Shown here in pieces: positions 13,594-36,238 of a DNA stretch of 64,000 nt. A program made the translations under genes and the position numbers. The notes under the pieces are model-generated. The model made no database searches. It was not told the origin of the DNA and saw only the letters and a list, made by a program, of their open reading frames with translations. Every line of letters starts with the position of its first letter. Position 1 is the stretch's first letter. Source of the DNA: Piscicola geometra (lineage: Eukaryota; Annelida; Clitellata; Hirudinida; Piscicolidae); contig OX030958.1 of the NCBI GenBank assembly GCA_943735955.1, positions 10,095,626-10,159,625 on the forward strand. The letters run 5' to 3'.

Positions 13594-14935
13594 ATGGCTT
13601 TAGGTTTTTGGGAGACTTTACTTTTGAGTGTTGACTCAGTGATAATCTATGTTTTATATAAGCAGTATAAACAAAAAATGCTTACAGCTGATATCATTGA
13701 GGCTAGAATCTATAGAATTTTTCACTTTATTTAAAAAATAGTTATTTCATTAATTTTTAAATAATTTAATAAATATTTACATTAATAATTAGTTCTGTAA
13801 TTTTGCAGAAAGTACCTGTATATTGCGTGGGAGAGGAGCTCACAAGTGCAGTGGACAAGAGTGAAAACAAATGTCTGCCTTACGTTGGACTGCTTGGCAT
13901 CACCAAGTCCCTAGAGCCTCCTGGTTTGAGTTCGAATGCAGATTGCCAAAGTATCATACACCACACTGATGTCCTACAACACCGCTCCATCAGATTCTCC
14001 ACAGGATGGTTTGTGCTTTATAAGAATTATTTATTCTATGGGGTATACATACACATTCAAAGAAAACATTCAAATTCTATTAGGTTTTTTAGTTACATAT
14101 TGTTACTAGATTTTTCTATAATATTCAATTATGTTCTTTTGGAATTTAAAAATGACTCTTACAAACACCACTCAGGCAAGACATCACCTCAAAGGTGGGT
14201 TCTTCAACCAAGTCATGTCGTTTTGGCTTGGCATCTCTTGAAACAAAAGAATTACTAGTTGAGGTGAGCGAACCACTCAAGTCGGAATTTCTCCTAGCAA
14301 ACCTGCCCATCATCAAACACCTGTATGTGCCCTGCCAGCAAGACTTCCTCTCACAAGGCCTCGATGTCATGGTCGGCAACATCGTCAAGGGCCACAGTTT
14401 CACTGAGAAGATTTTGCTCGAAGATACGCCCATTTTTGCTGTAGGCGCCATCTCTGCTGTTCAAACTTATCCCCTCTGCAGTCACAACCTTTTACTGACA
14501 ACTCCTCTCGACAAACACCACCCTTTCATCCTCACAACGCTCTCTCGCAAGGAGGTGATCGTCTCGATGCAGAACGAAGCGCGTTTCATGAAATTTCTCT
14601 GTTACGCCTTCACCGTCATCGGTGTCGGCATCAGCTCGTATATTGCCTACAAGTACGTCAAGCGAAAGTGGCTTGTCTTCCGTCGCTGGTGGTACTACGT
14701 GAACGACAAGAAGCTTCCCCATGCCGACGTGGGTGTGTGCGCCAGTACCTCGATGGCCTCTTCCAACAACGCCTCCTCGTGCATCATCTGCCTCAACGAA
14801 CTCAGGAACCTGGTGCTGATGCCCTGCAAGCACTTGTGCATCTGCAACGTCTGCTTCGAGCGCCTGCCCCTGCCTAAACAGTGTCCCTTTTGTCGAGGAT
14901 CTGTCTGCGAGGCTATCCATGTATATGTCTCCTAG
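13594..14935 (+). CDS. MUL1: MUL1, mitochondrial E3 ubiquitin ligase
   Basis: Exons 13594-13701, 13809-14008, 14176-14935; 355 residues, close to human MUL1 (352). Residues ~6-22 form a first membrane helix, a MULAN/BAM-type middle domain follows (KCLPYVGLLG at its start), a second helix lies at ~241-263 (FLCYAFTVIGVGISSYIAYK), and a C-terminal RING ends the protein. The RING is C3HC4: C305-x2-C308, C320-x-H322, C325-x3-C329, C339-x2-C342, typical of this family. MUL1 sits in the outer mitochondrial membrane with the RING in the cytosol and ubiquitinates or SUMOylates fission/fusion and signalling proteins. Exon 1 to 2 has no GT in the right place; the phase-0 join needs a GC donor (GAG|GCTAGA). 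Exon 2 to 3 is GT-AG, phase 2. Confidence 0.9.
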
Positions 14936-16127
14936 CCCTCTTCGTGACTATAATTGTTTTGTCTGTCTTTGAATATAAAGAAATGATTTTTCCAAAGAAT
15001 TGTAGATTTCAATTTATATTTGAGTTATTTGTTTAAAAAAAATTTACAGTCTATAAAATAGCTTTTTTAAATTCAAAACAAAAACTTTGACTGCTCCCAT
15101 TTTTCTTTTAATTTTTTTATATCTATTCTTTAGCAACTCTAGTCCATGTGTCGTTAGAGATTTCAGTAACTTGAAATTCTTGTTATAAATATAGTTTAAA
15201 ACTCTGAAACCTGTTTTTTATTGTTTTTTTTAATCCATCATTTCCTATTTTAAAAATAAAAGAAACTTGAAAACAAAAGTATTCTAGGAAATGTATGTTT
15301 TTTTATATTATAAATAAAAAGTATAAAATAATTGAAGTTTGAAAATTCCTTCATTGAATCTTTACCATTTTATATGTGATATTAAAAAAATTAGTGTTAT
15401 ATACATTTGACTATTAGCTTGGATGCCATCTATTATTTTAGATTTTAGAGAAAAATATAATTACGATAACTTTAAATTAATAATTAGTAAAAAATTATAT
15501 AAAAATAACATAAAAACTTAATGGTAGGCTGAAAGTTTCATTCCAAACAATGTTTTGAATTAATTAAAGTCAATTTTATTTCAAGGTGAAACCAAATAAA
15601 AATTAACACCTATAAGTTATAACTATAGGCTATAACTTACAGGCTATAAAATCGGTGTACATGCATTTAAAACACAATAAAAAACTATGAAATAATAACC
15701 TAATTAGTTAATTACATGATGATTAGAAATTCTTCGTGGGGCTTTGAATATATTAGACGAATTAAACAGGATAGATGTATGATTTCAGTGACATGCAACA
15801 AAAATGCCGGGATCTTTATATATTTGATTTCTCGAATAATATCCAAAGTCTGTTAAAATAATCATTTAAGTTTTAAAATTAAAATGTATTTTAAGATTCT
15901 AATACAGAGAATAAAATATAGTTAGCCAATAAAAATGAAACTGAAGACGTATTAAAAATTAAATCTTTTCCTAAATCAAGATTTAACAAAAATCTTTGAG
16001 CAAAATAACCAAACAAGACTACATTTTCAAAATCAAATCGTTTAAATCTCAACAAATGCTAAAACAAAAATCAAAAATAGCAAGTTTTTATATTTAAAAA
16101 TTCGATACACGAAATAAATCAAATGCT
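14936..16127. other. Intergenic between MUL1 and a convergent gene
   Basis: AT-rich DNA with no gene or repeat recognised. It must contain the 3' ends of MUL1 (plus strand) and of the Fn3 membrane-protein gene (minus strand), which converge here. Confidence 0.6.
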
Positions 16128-18098
16128 TCAACATTCGAATTCAGTCTGGTCAACAAGGGCGCTAAAGTTGACACCATCATCTCGAGATCCGTCCTTGAAA
16201 ATGCTTCTCATCTTTCTCACCTGTTTAAGCATCCAAATTGTTTAAACTATTTATAAATCCTAAGCTCAAAGCCCTAAAAACATAAGTTATCAAGAATCTA
16301 AAATTTTCAAACTCACTAACCTTAGCACGGGCTCTTCCAAGGGTCTGGTGAGTAAGATTAGGTCTGTTGAAGATGGTGGGCAGACCATATCGCTTAATGA
16401 GGCACTTAATCCCAGCAACCATTAGCAATCCGAACAGTGTGAACAAGGTGATTGAGATGATGATGATAGTGAATGCCGATATCGGGTGTACTGACTCTTC
16501 TGCGTTGGGAGCGGGGATGATGATGATGATAAGAGTGGAGAGGTGAGTTTTGCTTTAAGTGACAGCTGTTACTCACTTTAGTTTTCAAATGTGATAGTGA
16601 TAAAAGGGTTAATAAGTTTGTCAAGTTCATTTACTCCGAACCCTAATCCTATAATAAAAAACCGAAAACACACTAGTTAAATTAACAATTTTAAGGCTTC
16701 AAAATAAATTACTTTTGAAGTAGTAATGGTGACTTTGCTCTTTGTTTTCCTCGCGGTTTGCCCACCCCTTGATCAACTGTAGTTCGATGGAAGAAACAAT
16801 CTTGTAGCCTCGGTCGTAGAACAAATCCAAACGGAACCAGTAGTCAACGGAGTTGTTGAGGTGAAGTTTGTGCAGAGTTTCTTCTGACTCTTTTCGATGA
16901 TATACATGGCTTTCGCTGTCCATACCTGGCAGTTAATTTGAATAGATAAACTTTAATGCTTGTGGTTAGTTATTAATTTATGTTAATTTTTATTACTTTT
17001 TTATAAAAGCTCTATTTTCTTCACTCGATTTTTAAATAATGCAAAAAATTTAATATAATTTAAATGCTAATAAAGAATTATAGCAAAATCTCTAACGGTT
17101 TGCGAGACTAGACCAGACAAGATTGTATCCACATATAGTCTCATTTTCGACACTTCTTGGAGGTTGCCAGATGAGGGTGATGCTTGAAGAATTATCGATT
17201 TTTGAAAAAAGGCGAAACTGGTTGTCCATTGTTCTCACAGCGTTGCTTCCTTAAATACAATAATATCATATTAGTCTGTTTATTCTGTGGTTAGCAATTA
17301 AATGTATAGATAGTGCTTGAAGTATTTCTCTCAAAGGCGTCTCTAAGTGGTTCTTAAAGTGGTTGTCTGCGCAGCTTAAATCACCGCTAGGGAAATTTCA
17401 ATTATCATACATAATTTTCAATATTGAATTTAGAAAAATGGAATTATTAAATCCCGTTTAATAATTTAAAGTTTAGACCCTATTACAAAATATTTATATG
17501 TTTTATTTATAACTTGAATAAAATACCAAACTATTACAGGCTCTAATGGCCTAGTCTATGACAGATTTTTCCCTATTTTATTATCTCACATAAGATTCAT
17601 ATGAACAATTTTTTACTAACTTATTGGTGGTCAACAATATTTTATATAAACTTTTGATAAATGGACAAAATATTTTTGAAAACACAGAAAATTATAAAGT
17701 ATATTATTAAAAAAAACGAACCAAAGTTCAATAAAAGAAACTTTCTTTATTATGATGATACAAACTATATTATTGCATTTTTTATAACAGCAGATTTCAC
17801 TTATTGAATTAAAAGTCGTAAGAGCCACCCAATAACCTACAAGATATGTAAAGGTGAGTTAATTAGTTACTAGGAAAAAAAGTGTCAAACTTTCTGTGTA
17901 GTTTCTACAGCTTTCATCCATATCTTTATTTTCTTCATGTGTAATCTTGTTGAGATCATTTTTATCAGTTTGTTGAACAGTATCAGATGTAACGTTTTGT
18001 GAATCACATTTGACATTTATCAAACAAATATTGAAAAGCATTAACGTGGTCAAGTGATAATATGAGCTATTTTTATTATATTTATTTTTTTGTTTCAT
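16128..18098 (-). CDS. Unrecognised Fn3-domain single-pass membrane protein
   Basis: Minus-strand exons: 18098-17891 (Met, signal-peptide-like LMLFNICLINVKC, acidic linker, NYT glycosylation site), tentative 17836-17766 (YWVALTTFNSISEICC, Cys-rich), 17249-17097, 16925-16713, 16499-16321, 16220-16128 (stop TGA). The last four join with consistent phases. 17249-16713 encodes one fibronectin type III fold split by an intron (SITLIWQPPRSVENETICGY ... DYWFRLDLFYDRGYKIV). 16499-16321 has a membrane helix (FTIIIISITLFTLFGLLMVA) followed by a basic cytosolic tail ending FSALVDQTEFEC. One exon between 17766 and 17249 is needed to restore phase and is unresolved. The architecture suggests a small cell-surface receptor; I do not recognise the family. 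It is head to head with SLC25A10. Confidence 0.6.
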
Positions 18099-18535
18099 AA
18101 TTGCTTTTAACCCAATAACAAATATACTTTTTTATATTTGTATTCAAATACTAATCGAAAGCAATCAAAAATTTATATACCTGTGATATTCAGTGATGGA
18201 GAAAATTTGCATTATTATTTGAAATTATATATTGAAATTATTTTCAACTTAGTTACTTATTTTTTAAATATAGTAAAGTTGAAAATGAAAAAGGAATGTT
18301 TACAGCTACATAATAAAAATATTTATTAAAGTTCCCATTTAAGTGATCATAGTAGGCACTTGTGACCTATGTTCTAGCATTTAACCGGTTTATTTATTCA
18401 CTAAATAATCACTAAATTTTAGTGATATGGGCTGGAAATAATTTAGTAAATTCAATACTCTCCACTCTCATTTAAATATTTCAAGTTGCATTTAGTTCAA
18501 CTACTTTACATCTCTGTCACGTATTTTAATTCATT
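18099..18535. promoter_or_regulatory. Shared upstream region between divergent genes
   Basis: The 437 bases between the minus-strand start codon at 18098 and the plus-strand start codon at 18536 must hold both 5' ends, so this is a probable bidirectional promoter. It is AT-rich with no clear TATA position that I can assign. Confidence 0.4.
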
Positions 18536-24167
<5,632 letters not shown>

Positions 24168-26250
24168 TTATCATTCATTTATTCATCATCGTCAGAAGCC
24201 TGCTTGAATATCATTAATTAATTAATTAATTAATTCTTCGGCATTTCTCCATCATATCTTCAGCGCGGAGTGACAATTGGTCGGCCTTTTAAATCTTGAG
24301 ATATTGACAATATTTATTATCGCGGCGGTAAAGATGGAGGTAAAGATGCTTGAATTTTATGCACTGGTTGTCACATTGTATTTTCCACGTTTTCCATTAT
24401 CCCACACCGATTCGCGTTGCTAACTTTTTCCAATAAGTATTCGTTATGCCAAAACCTTTTAAAAATATTATTATTCATTATTTTATATTATAATATTTAT
24501 TAATATATTCTTCATTATTATATTATTTAATATATTATTTATTATTATATATTATATCATATTATTTCAATGCATACTATCAGGGTTTTCAACTCCCATC
24601 GTTTTAATCGTTCCAATTTTAGAAATTATTGTCGCGTCTTTGCCCGCTAATTGAATATTGCATTGTAAGTATTGTAAATGCATATTAAATGCACACGCTG
24701 TCCGGTACCGATGTTATTTTGGAGTTCTATACTTTCTTGTGATAGACACAGGTAGGCAGCCACTGTAGGACTGTATCGTGCAGAGATGATGGCACTTCAG
24801 ATGATATTCCATTTTCATCATTCTGGATTCTACAGTCTCTCTATATCGATGCCATTTCCATATTTCAACAGCGTTTATCACTTTTAAGTAGACTTTTTAA
24901 CTTGCGACTTTGTTTTTTAGTTAGATTAACGAGGAAAATCTTATGATTTAGTTTAATAAATTGAATTAAACTTTTATTTTTTTATTATCGAAAAGTTATC
25001 AAGCGCCACATAAAGGATGCATGATTGATTGATGAAAGAATTTATAAAGAAATAAGTCACTGAATATTTGGCATCGCAACAACATCCACACAACACACAC
25101 CAATCCCTCTCTTCCTTAACTTTATCTACACTCTAAGGGGTCTTAACATCTTATCTAAGTATTATTGTGCACCCTCACACACACACATCAACTATATAGC
25201 ATTGCTTCAAGAATCTATCATGAATAAGCACGGGAAATAATGAGAAGTATGAAATAAATGAATAATCCTCGTGTGAGTGCAAGGATTGAAGTATAGAAGA
25301 GAGGCTAATATGAGATAATTGAGATACTGGAAGACTGGTTTAACATGTCAAATGCCGCAGTAATATTGAAATCTCAATGGCAATCACTATAATTAAATAG
25401 AAATAGTAATATCGGTGTATTATTAGTCATGTTATAGTTGTTGAAATTATTAAGCTAATTATAAATCAATAATATAAAATTTATAAACGAAACTAAATAT
25501 TCTGTAGCACAATTAATTACGTTATATGAAGATGGACAATTGCAGCAGACCAACAACTTAAAGTGTTTATAAGAGCCAATAATTCAGGAATAAACTTGCA
25601 AAACCTAAGATCTATAAGCTCAGATACCTATAGGTTCTCTGTAAAAAAGTCGTTTTACTTTTAAATTAGGTAGCCGTATTACTAATAATGTGCTGCTGAG
25701 ATAGGCTTTAATGAATGAAACATTTGATAATGTTTCGAAGATAAAGACACACACGTAAAACACACACACAAACACAGCTCCACGCGTGAATCAATAAAGG
25801 AGTTTACTTACGCGTAGAAGGCAAGAGATGAGACAAAAAAGAAAGAAAAACGCGCATATTTTTGATTCAGTATACAAAATGAAAAACTTTAAAATGTTAA
25901 TTTTTTAATGCATCAAATGCCTAGCTAATAAAAATGTTTTTTTTTATTAAATGAATGAATGAAATACTTTAATATGTTCTTTAAAATGTTTGAGTTGTAG
26001 ATCATATCATATAATTTACACCCTCCTGTTACGCGTGTAACAAGCAGGTGTGAAATAATGGCTTTGAAAGCACCTCTGAGAACAAAATGACAAAATAATA
26101 ATAATAATAATAAAAACAAAATAAAAGCACTCTGTAGTGAGAAATGAAGCTAGGAAGCGATGGAAACAAAACTTCATATCTTTTAAAGCCAGAGGTGTGG
26201 TAGAGGTGTAACTTAACTACCTTACCTTATACAATATCTGTTTGAGAAAG
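24168..26250. other. Intergenic between SLC25A10 and MCU
   Basis: AT-rich; the 3' UTR of SLC25A10 lies at its left end. There are short (TTAA)n and CA-rich patches (24214-24235, 25085-25195, 25750-25775). I see no gene. Confidence 0.6.
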
Positions 26251-26254
26251 TTAT

Positions 26255-26312
26255 CTATTGCGTGCCTTAGCGCTATATAAATGAATTTTATTATTATTGT
26301 TATTATTATCAA
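26255..26312 (+). repeat. SINE/LINE-like 3' tail
   Basis: GCGTGCCTTAGCGCTATATA followed by AATGAATTTTATTATTATTG is a typical non-LTR element tail ('AGCGCTATATAAAT' plus ATT repeats). It shares the AGCGCTATA core with the tails at 43556-43590 and 51391-51430. Confidence 0.45.
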
Positions 26313-26574
26313 CACAGAAGATGAGATTAAATTTAAATTATGAGTGGCACAATGAAAGCAATAGTTCTCCAATTCTATCTATCAAAAAAACCTATTAACC
26401 AACGACTATTATTGAAATGCATAAAAGTAGAAAGAAAAAACGTGGATAATCCAATGGATTATGTAATGGGACCTACTAAATCGAAATTCAAGAAAAAGTG
26501 GACGTTGCCGTTATTATTGAAGTGAGCCTGAATGAGAGAACCTCTCAGCAGTGAGAGGGTAGGCCTGCGTAGGG

Positions 26575-26768
26575 ACGAGAAGAGGAGGAAGAGGAGGAAA
26601 AAAGGAGGAGGAAAGAAGAAGGAGGAAAGAAGAAGGAGGAGGAGGAGAAGAGGAGGAGGAGGAGGAGGAAGAGAGGAAAAAAGAAGAAGAAGAAGAAGAG
26701 AGGAGGAAGAAGAGACGTTGAAGAGAAGAAGGAAGAGGAGGAGGAAGAGAGGAGGAGGAAGAAAGACG
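26575..26768 (+). repeat. (GGA/GAA)n polypurine tract beside the MCU stop codon
   Basis: Almost pure purine on the plus strand (GGAGGA, GAAGAA mixtures), ending about 20 bases before the MCU stop on the opposite strand. In the MCU transcript it would be a pyrimidine-rich (UCC/UUC)n 3' UTR. Ser/Pro- or Arg/Glu-rich ORFs over it are not genes. Confidence 0.85.
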
Positions 26769-26785
26769 AAGTTGAGGCACTGTGA

Positions 26786-28655
26786 TTAGAGCCTTTGTGT
26801 CTGCAGGGGGAGGTTCAGTTGCAGGGGGTCTCTGAGGCGACGCAGGTCGTACTCCAGCTCGTTGACGCTCTCCTTGAGGTGGTTGTAGTGCTTGACGTCG
26901 AACTGCTTCTGCGCGGCCCCCTTGTGAAGCGCCGACGAGAACTCGCGAGAGTACACTTGTGGCAGCATGAACTCCTACGAGTGATGGTGGCGGTGTATGG
27001 TCGGTTGAAGCGCCTGTAGGCTTGCTTCTATTAAACTAATAGATGAAAACTAGGGATTGATTTTTGTGCTCTGAGTCAAAAATAGATATTTCATAAAAAA
27101 ACTACGTTGAAAAATTTCCAGAGTACACGATCAACGAATTGGCATTCCGTTTTGTATCTATGATGGTCCATTTTAAACCCAAAGGCTACAAAGACTAAAT
27201 ACAGCCTTATTTTTCTCACTTGTTTAGTGAGCAAGTAGTAGATATAGAAGGCGATGGACGTTCCATAGCCTACAAAGTAGGTCACTGGCTCCATTATGTC
27301 CCACGAGTACTCAAACCAGGTCAAGCTGGGAGGGTGAAAGATTTAAATTTTCATTGTGCTAGTTAAAAAAGTTGTGCAGTATTTTTTTTGATAGTTCACG
27401 TTAAAAATATAAATGATTAATATTTGTAATTGATACAATAAAATATTAGAAATAATTAAACTAAAATAAAGATGAATGTTGTTGACCGAGCAAGGAAGCC
27501 GAACTGCACTCCCATGTAGACGAGACCAAGCCAGGTGAGGCTTTTGGATTTGCGATGAGAATTGATTTCAAGCGTTTTCTTTGTCTGATAAAAACATGAA
27601 ATAATTTATTGATTTGATGGAATAATAGGATACTAAAATGTAAAAAAAACAGTACAGATTCGTATGTTTGTATTTCTTTCTTGAATTCGTCTAGCTTGGT
27701 CTGCAACACTTGCTCCCTGGCTAGCAGATGTTGCTCCACGTTGAGAGAGTTGTAGAGGTGAGAAATTGCATTTTTGACATCTGATATGTCACTTATTTGT
27801 TTTGGCGACAAAAATTCTGAAATAATTTTTATCAAGTTTGTTGATTTTATTACTTTGTTTAGACTATTATTTTATGTAAACGTTTTCAATACAAATACTT
27901 TTTTTTTAATGTTTCATGAAAAAGGAATGATTATTTATAATTAATGCAAGTGACCAGTGGATGGAGCTTTGCAATAGTACTTTATGTCATTAATGTACAA
28001 ATAAAAATCCTTCTGTAGAACCAAGTACAGGGGTGTGCTTCGAGCTAACCTCTCTTTATCTGAAAGATCAATTAATATAGCTATTTATGCTCCAATTTAC
28101 AGCTAATTTAAAATAGGCATTATATAATGTACTTCAAAATATAAATTTATTAATTATATATACCAAAATTAATAGCAATCCAAACCTATATTGAAGGCTA
28201 CCACTCTGTCAATTCCTTTATCCTCTAGTTTTAAATCATGTATCAAATTGAATAGAGTATTTGTTGTTGATTTTAGCAAAAACTGGCACCTTTCTTTACG
28301 AGAAGGCAATTGTATAGAAAACTTTACCAGCCCTTGCTCAAACTTTATGTCAATATCTGAAAAAATTCATAAGTGATATGCAATCATTTCTGAAAATGTA
28401 TTTTGCAAACTCACTTCCTTCTTGTCTTAAAGTAGAAGCCAGAAACTGCACTCCGCAAATCGGAGTAATTGGAAAAGAAAACACTTGAGATCTCTTCAAG
28501 AAAACACGGATGTTAAAACAAAAAATTGAAAAATCTAATTAAATAAATCTCACCAATATTCCACGTCGAAACGAAGTACATTGGGGTAAAATAGTGTTTG
28601 GATTATTGAATGTATAAACTACTCTACCAAGAATCCCGTAAGTTTTAGACGCCAT
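26786..28655 (-). CDS. MCU: Mitochondrial calcium uniporter, pore subunit
   Basis: Eight minus-strand exons: 28655-28554, 28493-28415, 28356-28186, 28059-27955, 27816-27656, 27584-27487, 27325-27220, 26974-26786; 336 residues with every phase consistent. The order of elements is that of MCU: a presequence-like N-terminus, the N-terminal domain ([22 protein letters not shown]), coiled coil 1 ([19 protein letters not shown]), the first membrane helix ([18 protein letters not shown]), the pore motif [10 protein letters not shown] with Asp248 and Glu251 as selectivity carboxylates, the second helix, and a C-terminal coiled coil ([11 protein letters not shown]). It forms the tetrameric Ca2+ channel of the inner mitochondrial membrane with MICU and EMRE partners. 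Stop TAA at 26788-26786. No key residue is missing. Confidence 0.95.
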
Positions 28656-29215
28656 GACAGATCACTTACGTTAGGTACGTAGGAAGAAATTAATCATTAT
28701 AATATTTACACATTCATATATCATTTGAAGTTTTTCCTAATATTATTATAGAATGATAACTTTGTGGAAAAAAAATCTTAACATTCTTAATAAATTTCCA
28801 TTTAATAAATTGAATTTCAAAACGTTAAAACGTAATGTCAAGTTTAAAATCAAGACTTTCTTGAGGGCTTACAAGAAGGTATTTATTATGTAGTTATTTA
28901 TTCTTCAAAAACCAAAAAAATGTTTTCAATTTAGAAAATCTATTCCTATAAAGATATTTTGAAAAACAAAGTAGGATGAATGGTGAAAGGAAAGACGGAT
29001 AAAGGGGTTAGCCAGGTGCATATCGACTCTCGGTTTGACCAAGGGTTAATGCTCCTTGTTTCTTATTCTTACAATGCCCTAGTAGTCCATAAGATCGAAT
29101 AAAATGTGCATACTCATTTCCTTAGCACTGAAAAAGCAAAAAAGAAGTTTTATTTGGTAAGCATAATATTTTACTCATCTGTTTTACCAGAGCCTTGTTT
29201 TTTTTAGTTTTTTTT
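28656..29215. other. Upstream of MCU
   Basis: AT-rich DNA that should contain the MCU promoter; no TATA position or motif could be assigned with confidence and no other gene is seen. Confidence 0.45.
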
Positions 29216-29224
29216 TAAAGTCTA

Positions 29225-29455
29225 TATCGTTCACAGCTTGACAGACGCAGGCCATGTTACAATGGTTCTAGGAACCATGGTCCTTATGCGCCAGAGGCGC
29301 CCCTCCACACGACGTACACATCCCTCAATGCATACGTCGCAAACACCGCATATACACTAGGTATATGATAGTTCACTGTTGCTTGTCAAGGATTCGAACA
29401 GGCGACCTTTAAGTTGCAAGTCTGACGTCTACCATCTAAGCCATCCCCGCTCCCC
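29225..29455 (-). repeat. tRNA-derived SINE, copy 2
   Basis: On the minus strand: box-A-like GGATGGCTTAGATGGTAGAC, then ACTTGCAACTTAAAGGTCGC, box B CTGTTCGAATCC, and a body shared with the copy at 12425 (GTGAACTATCATATACC). The arm that should pair with the 5' acceptor strand does not, and the anticodon loop would be nine bases, so it is not a working tRNA gene. Confidence 0.6.
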
Positions 29456-29459
29456 AATT

Positions 29460-31560
29460 GTCTTATTTGTACCTATGTTTTTATGTAACATTGTAACAGT
29501 ATCAAATTGTTACATAGGCTATGTAGTAGTGTTTAGGTTACGCGTTTAAAAAACTATAAGGAGGTAAAAAAAATCTGTGAGGTTTAAATTTTTTATTAGG
29601 TATAGTAAAAAAGAACCAAAAAAATGTAATTAATATTTTTGTAAAGTCTTTAAGTTTTTGCTTATTTCTTTTTTATTTTTGAAACTATTTTGCATTTATA
29701 TTTTCGTGGAAAAATGAATTTGTTTACTTAAAAATGTGGCAAAATACCATATTAATAACTCCGTTGGTTTGAAGTTCGTCGGGTTTATGACACGACGTGG
29801 CATCTGATTGCTTTAGATGAACAAGAATAAATATTTTTCATCGAAATTAGTCGTTTAATCAAAACTTTTTCAGCTGTTCGTATTTATTTTAATAAAACCA
29901 ATGGGTTGATTCTCCAATAAAATCTACTTTAGACTTTATCTAACATTACTCAAACGGAATAATTTAATTTTAAAAAAATATTAATAGCCCTTTATTATTT
30001 GAAATATGATTATTTGGTTTCTGAACTAAGTACAAAAGTAACCGGTTTGCTGATTTCCCTGCGGAAACCTCAAAGGCGTGTAGGCATGAGCGCCATTTAA
30101 TCAGTGGTTAAAAACATACAAAACGTGGAAAGAATTTTATTTTTAAATGATTTTTATACACGAAACTTAAAATTGCAATTTGCATTCATTTATCTTTTTG
30201 GTCCTCAATATCACACTTTCAATAATTTAGTGTTGAATAAGCCTACAAAAATGATATCCTTCTGGACCTACAGGATGATGTGGTCGTGCCACGGAGAAGA
30301 AAGCCCCCTGACCTCTTCTCTACGCCTGCTCGATTATGATGATGATGCCGATGATAATGATGATGATGATGATGCCGATGATAATGATGATGATGATGAA
30401 GAGAAGGATGATGTCTCCGTGATACGTTTTAGGCACAAAAACGTTGTTAGCGGCTTTTTAAATCGTTTAAACTAAAAACTTATTATATTTTATTTATTTT
30501 ATTGAAGTCTTAAATTTTAATAAATAGATTAATATTTTTATAATTAATTATTTAAAAATTATTTAATGACGTACTGAAAAGAATTAAAAGCATTCTTCAG
30601 TTGGCTGGCCACTGACATGTTTCAGATTCTTTGAATTACAGTGAAGAGCCGCAGATTCGTATTTTGACGTCAGATCTGATTATACAAATATTTTTTTTTT
30701 TAATGTAAATATATCTCTGAATAATTCTAATTGCATTGCATTCGTCTGATGCAATCCTAAGTAAATAAATAGGAACGTTAATCCTTCAATATCTTAATGT
30801 TTTTAAATTTTCTATTTTAAAATTGCGCTTTAACTGAAATTACTGAAGCCTAAAAACAGAGTCTGGATGAATGATTCAATTTATAAGAAGTGACTCGATG
30901 GTTATTTTTGTTTTAATGCTTTGAATAATCAAGAAAGTAATCATTTCAAAATTGATTGGACGTTAAATATTTTTCGACTGATGTGTTTGATGCTCATCGA
31001 TATTTGATGTAAAAAAACAATAATTTAAAAATGAATTTTTAACGATCATTCATACAAAAGAAATAAAATTTTGTGTGTGACGATTGGGGTATTTTCATTT
31101 GAAGGTATTGAGTAATAGTTCAAGATTGTACCGGTAGTACATTCTATCAAAAAGGCACACAGAAAGTATTTACAGATCCAACGGATATAATCAAATCTAG
31201 ACATCAAATTTACGAAAAAATTGAAAATAATTACAAGGATAGAAATAATATATAAACGATTTGAAAATAAATGTAAAAACATTTAAAAAAAGAGTGAAAT
31301 AATCACGAATGATTGGAACGTTGATGAGAAAAAGAGTGGTAATGGAAAAGTAAAGAAAGATCAGACGAGATTTAAACTAATAATCAAAATAAAATAAACG
31401 ATTTAAAAGCGCAAAATGAACATAAAACAAATGAAAACGTTCAACGATTGAGACCATCAGAGAAGAGAGAGGTATGGGTTTGTTGAAGAAATATTTATAC
31501 GAGTCAAGTAAAACGCAAAAAAATGAACGCCATTGCTGACTCCGGTCACTATCTTGACCA
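29460..31560. other. Intergenic, no confident gene
   Basis: AT-rich DNA with a (GAT)n stretch at ~30337-30402. A short segment just before it (30272-30336) follows an acceptor-like CTACAG and reads VVVPRRRKPPDLFSTPARL then stop. It could be a last exon of an unseen gene but has no partner exons. Confidence 0.4.
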
Positions 31561-31576
31561 TCGACATTGGGGTAGT

Positions 31577-31595
31577 TTTATTTTACAAATTTATT
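31577..31595 (-). terminator. Polyadenylation signals of the Vein-like gene
   Basis: Two AATAAA hexamers on the minus strand (plus-strand TTTATT at 31577-31582 and 31590-31595) lie about 40-60 bases past the stop codon at 31635. Confidence 0.5.
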
Positions 31596-31634
31596 TATAC
31601 AATATATATAATTATATATTCAAATATTATAAAT

Positions 31635-36238
<4,604 letters not shown>

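Noticed and set aside
14146..14920. ORFs of 101 and 142 codons on the minus strand opposite MUL1
   Set aside because: Shadows of the GC-richer MUL1 exon 3; they show no domain, whereas the plus-strand frame has the RING and membrane helices.
29385..29455. Functional tRNA gene (box A and box B present)
   Set aside because: The acceptor arm does not pair, the anticodon loop would be nine bases, and the downstream body is shared with another locus, so it is a SINE head.
30104..30475. Asp-rich 123-codon ORF
   Set aside because: Its acidic half is a (GAT)n repeat and it starts from a non-ATG codon in AT-rich DNA; no splice or homology support.
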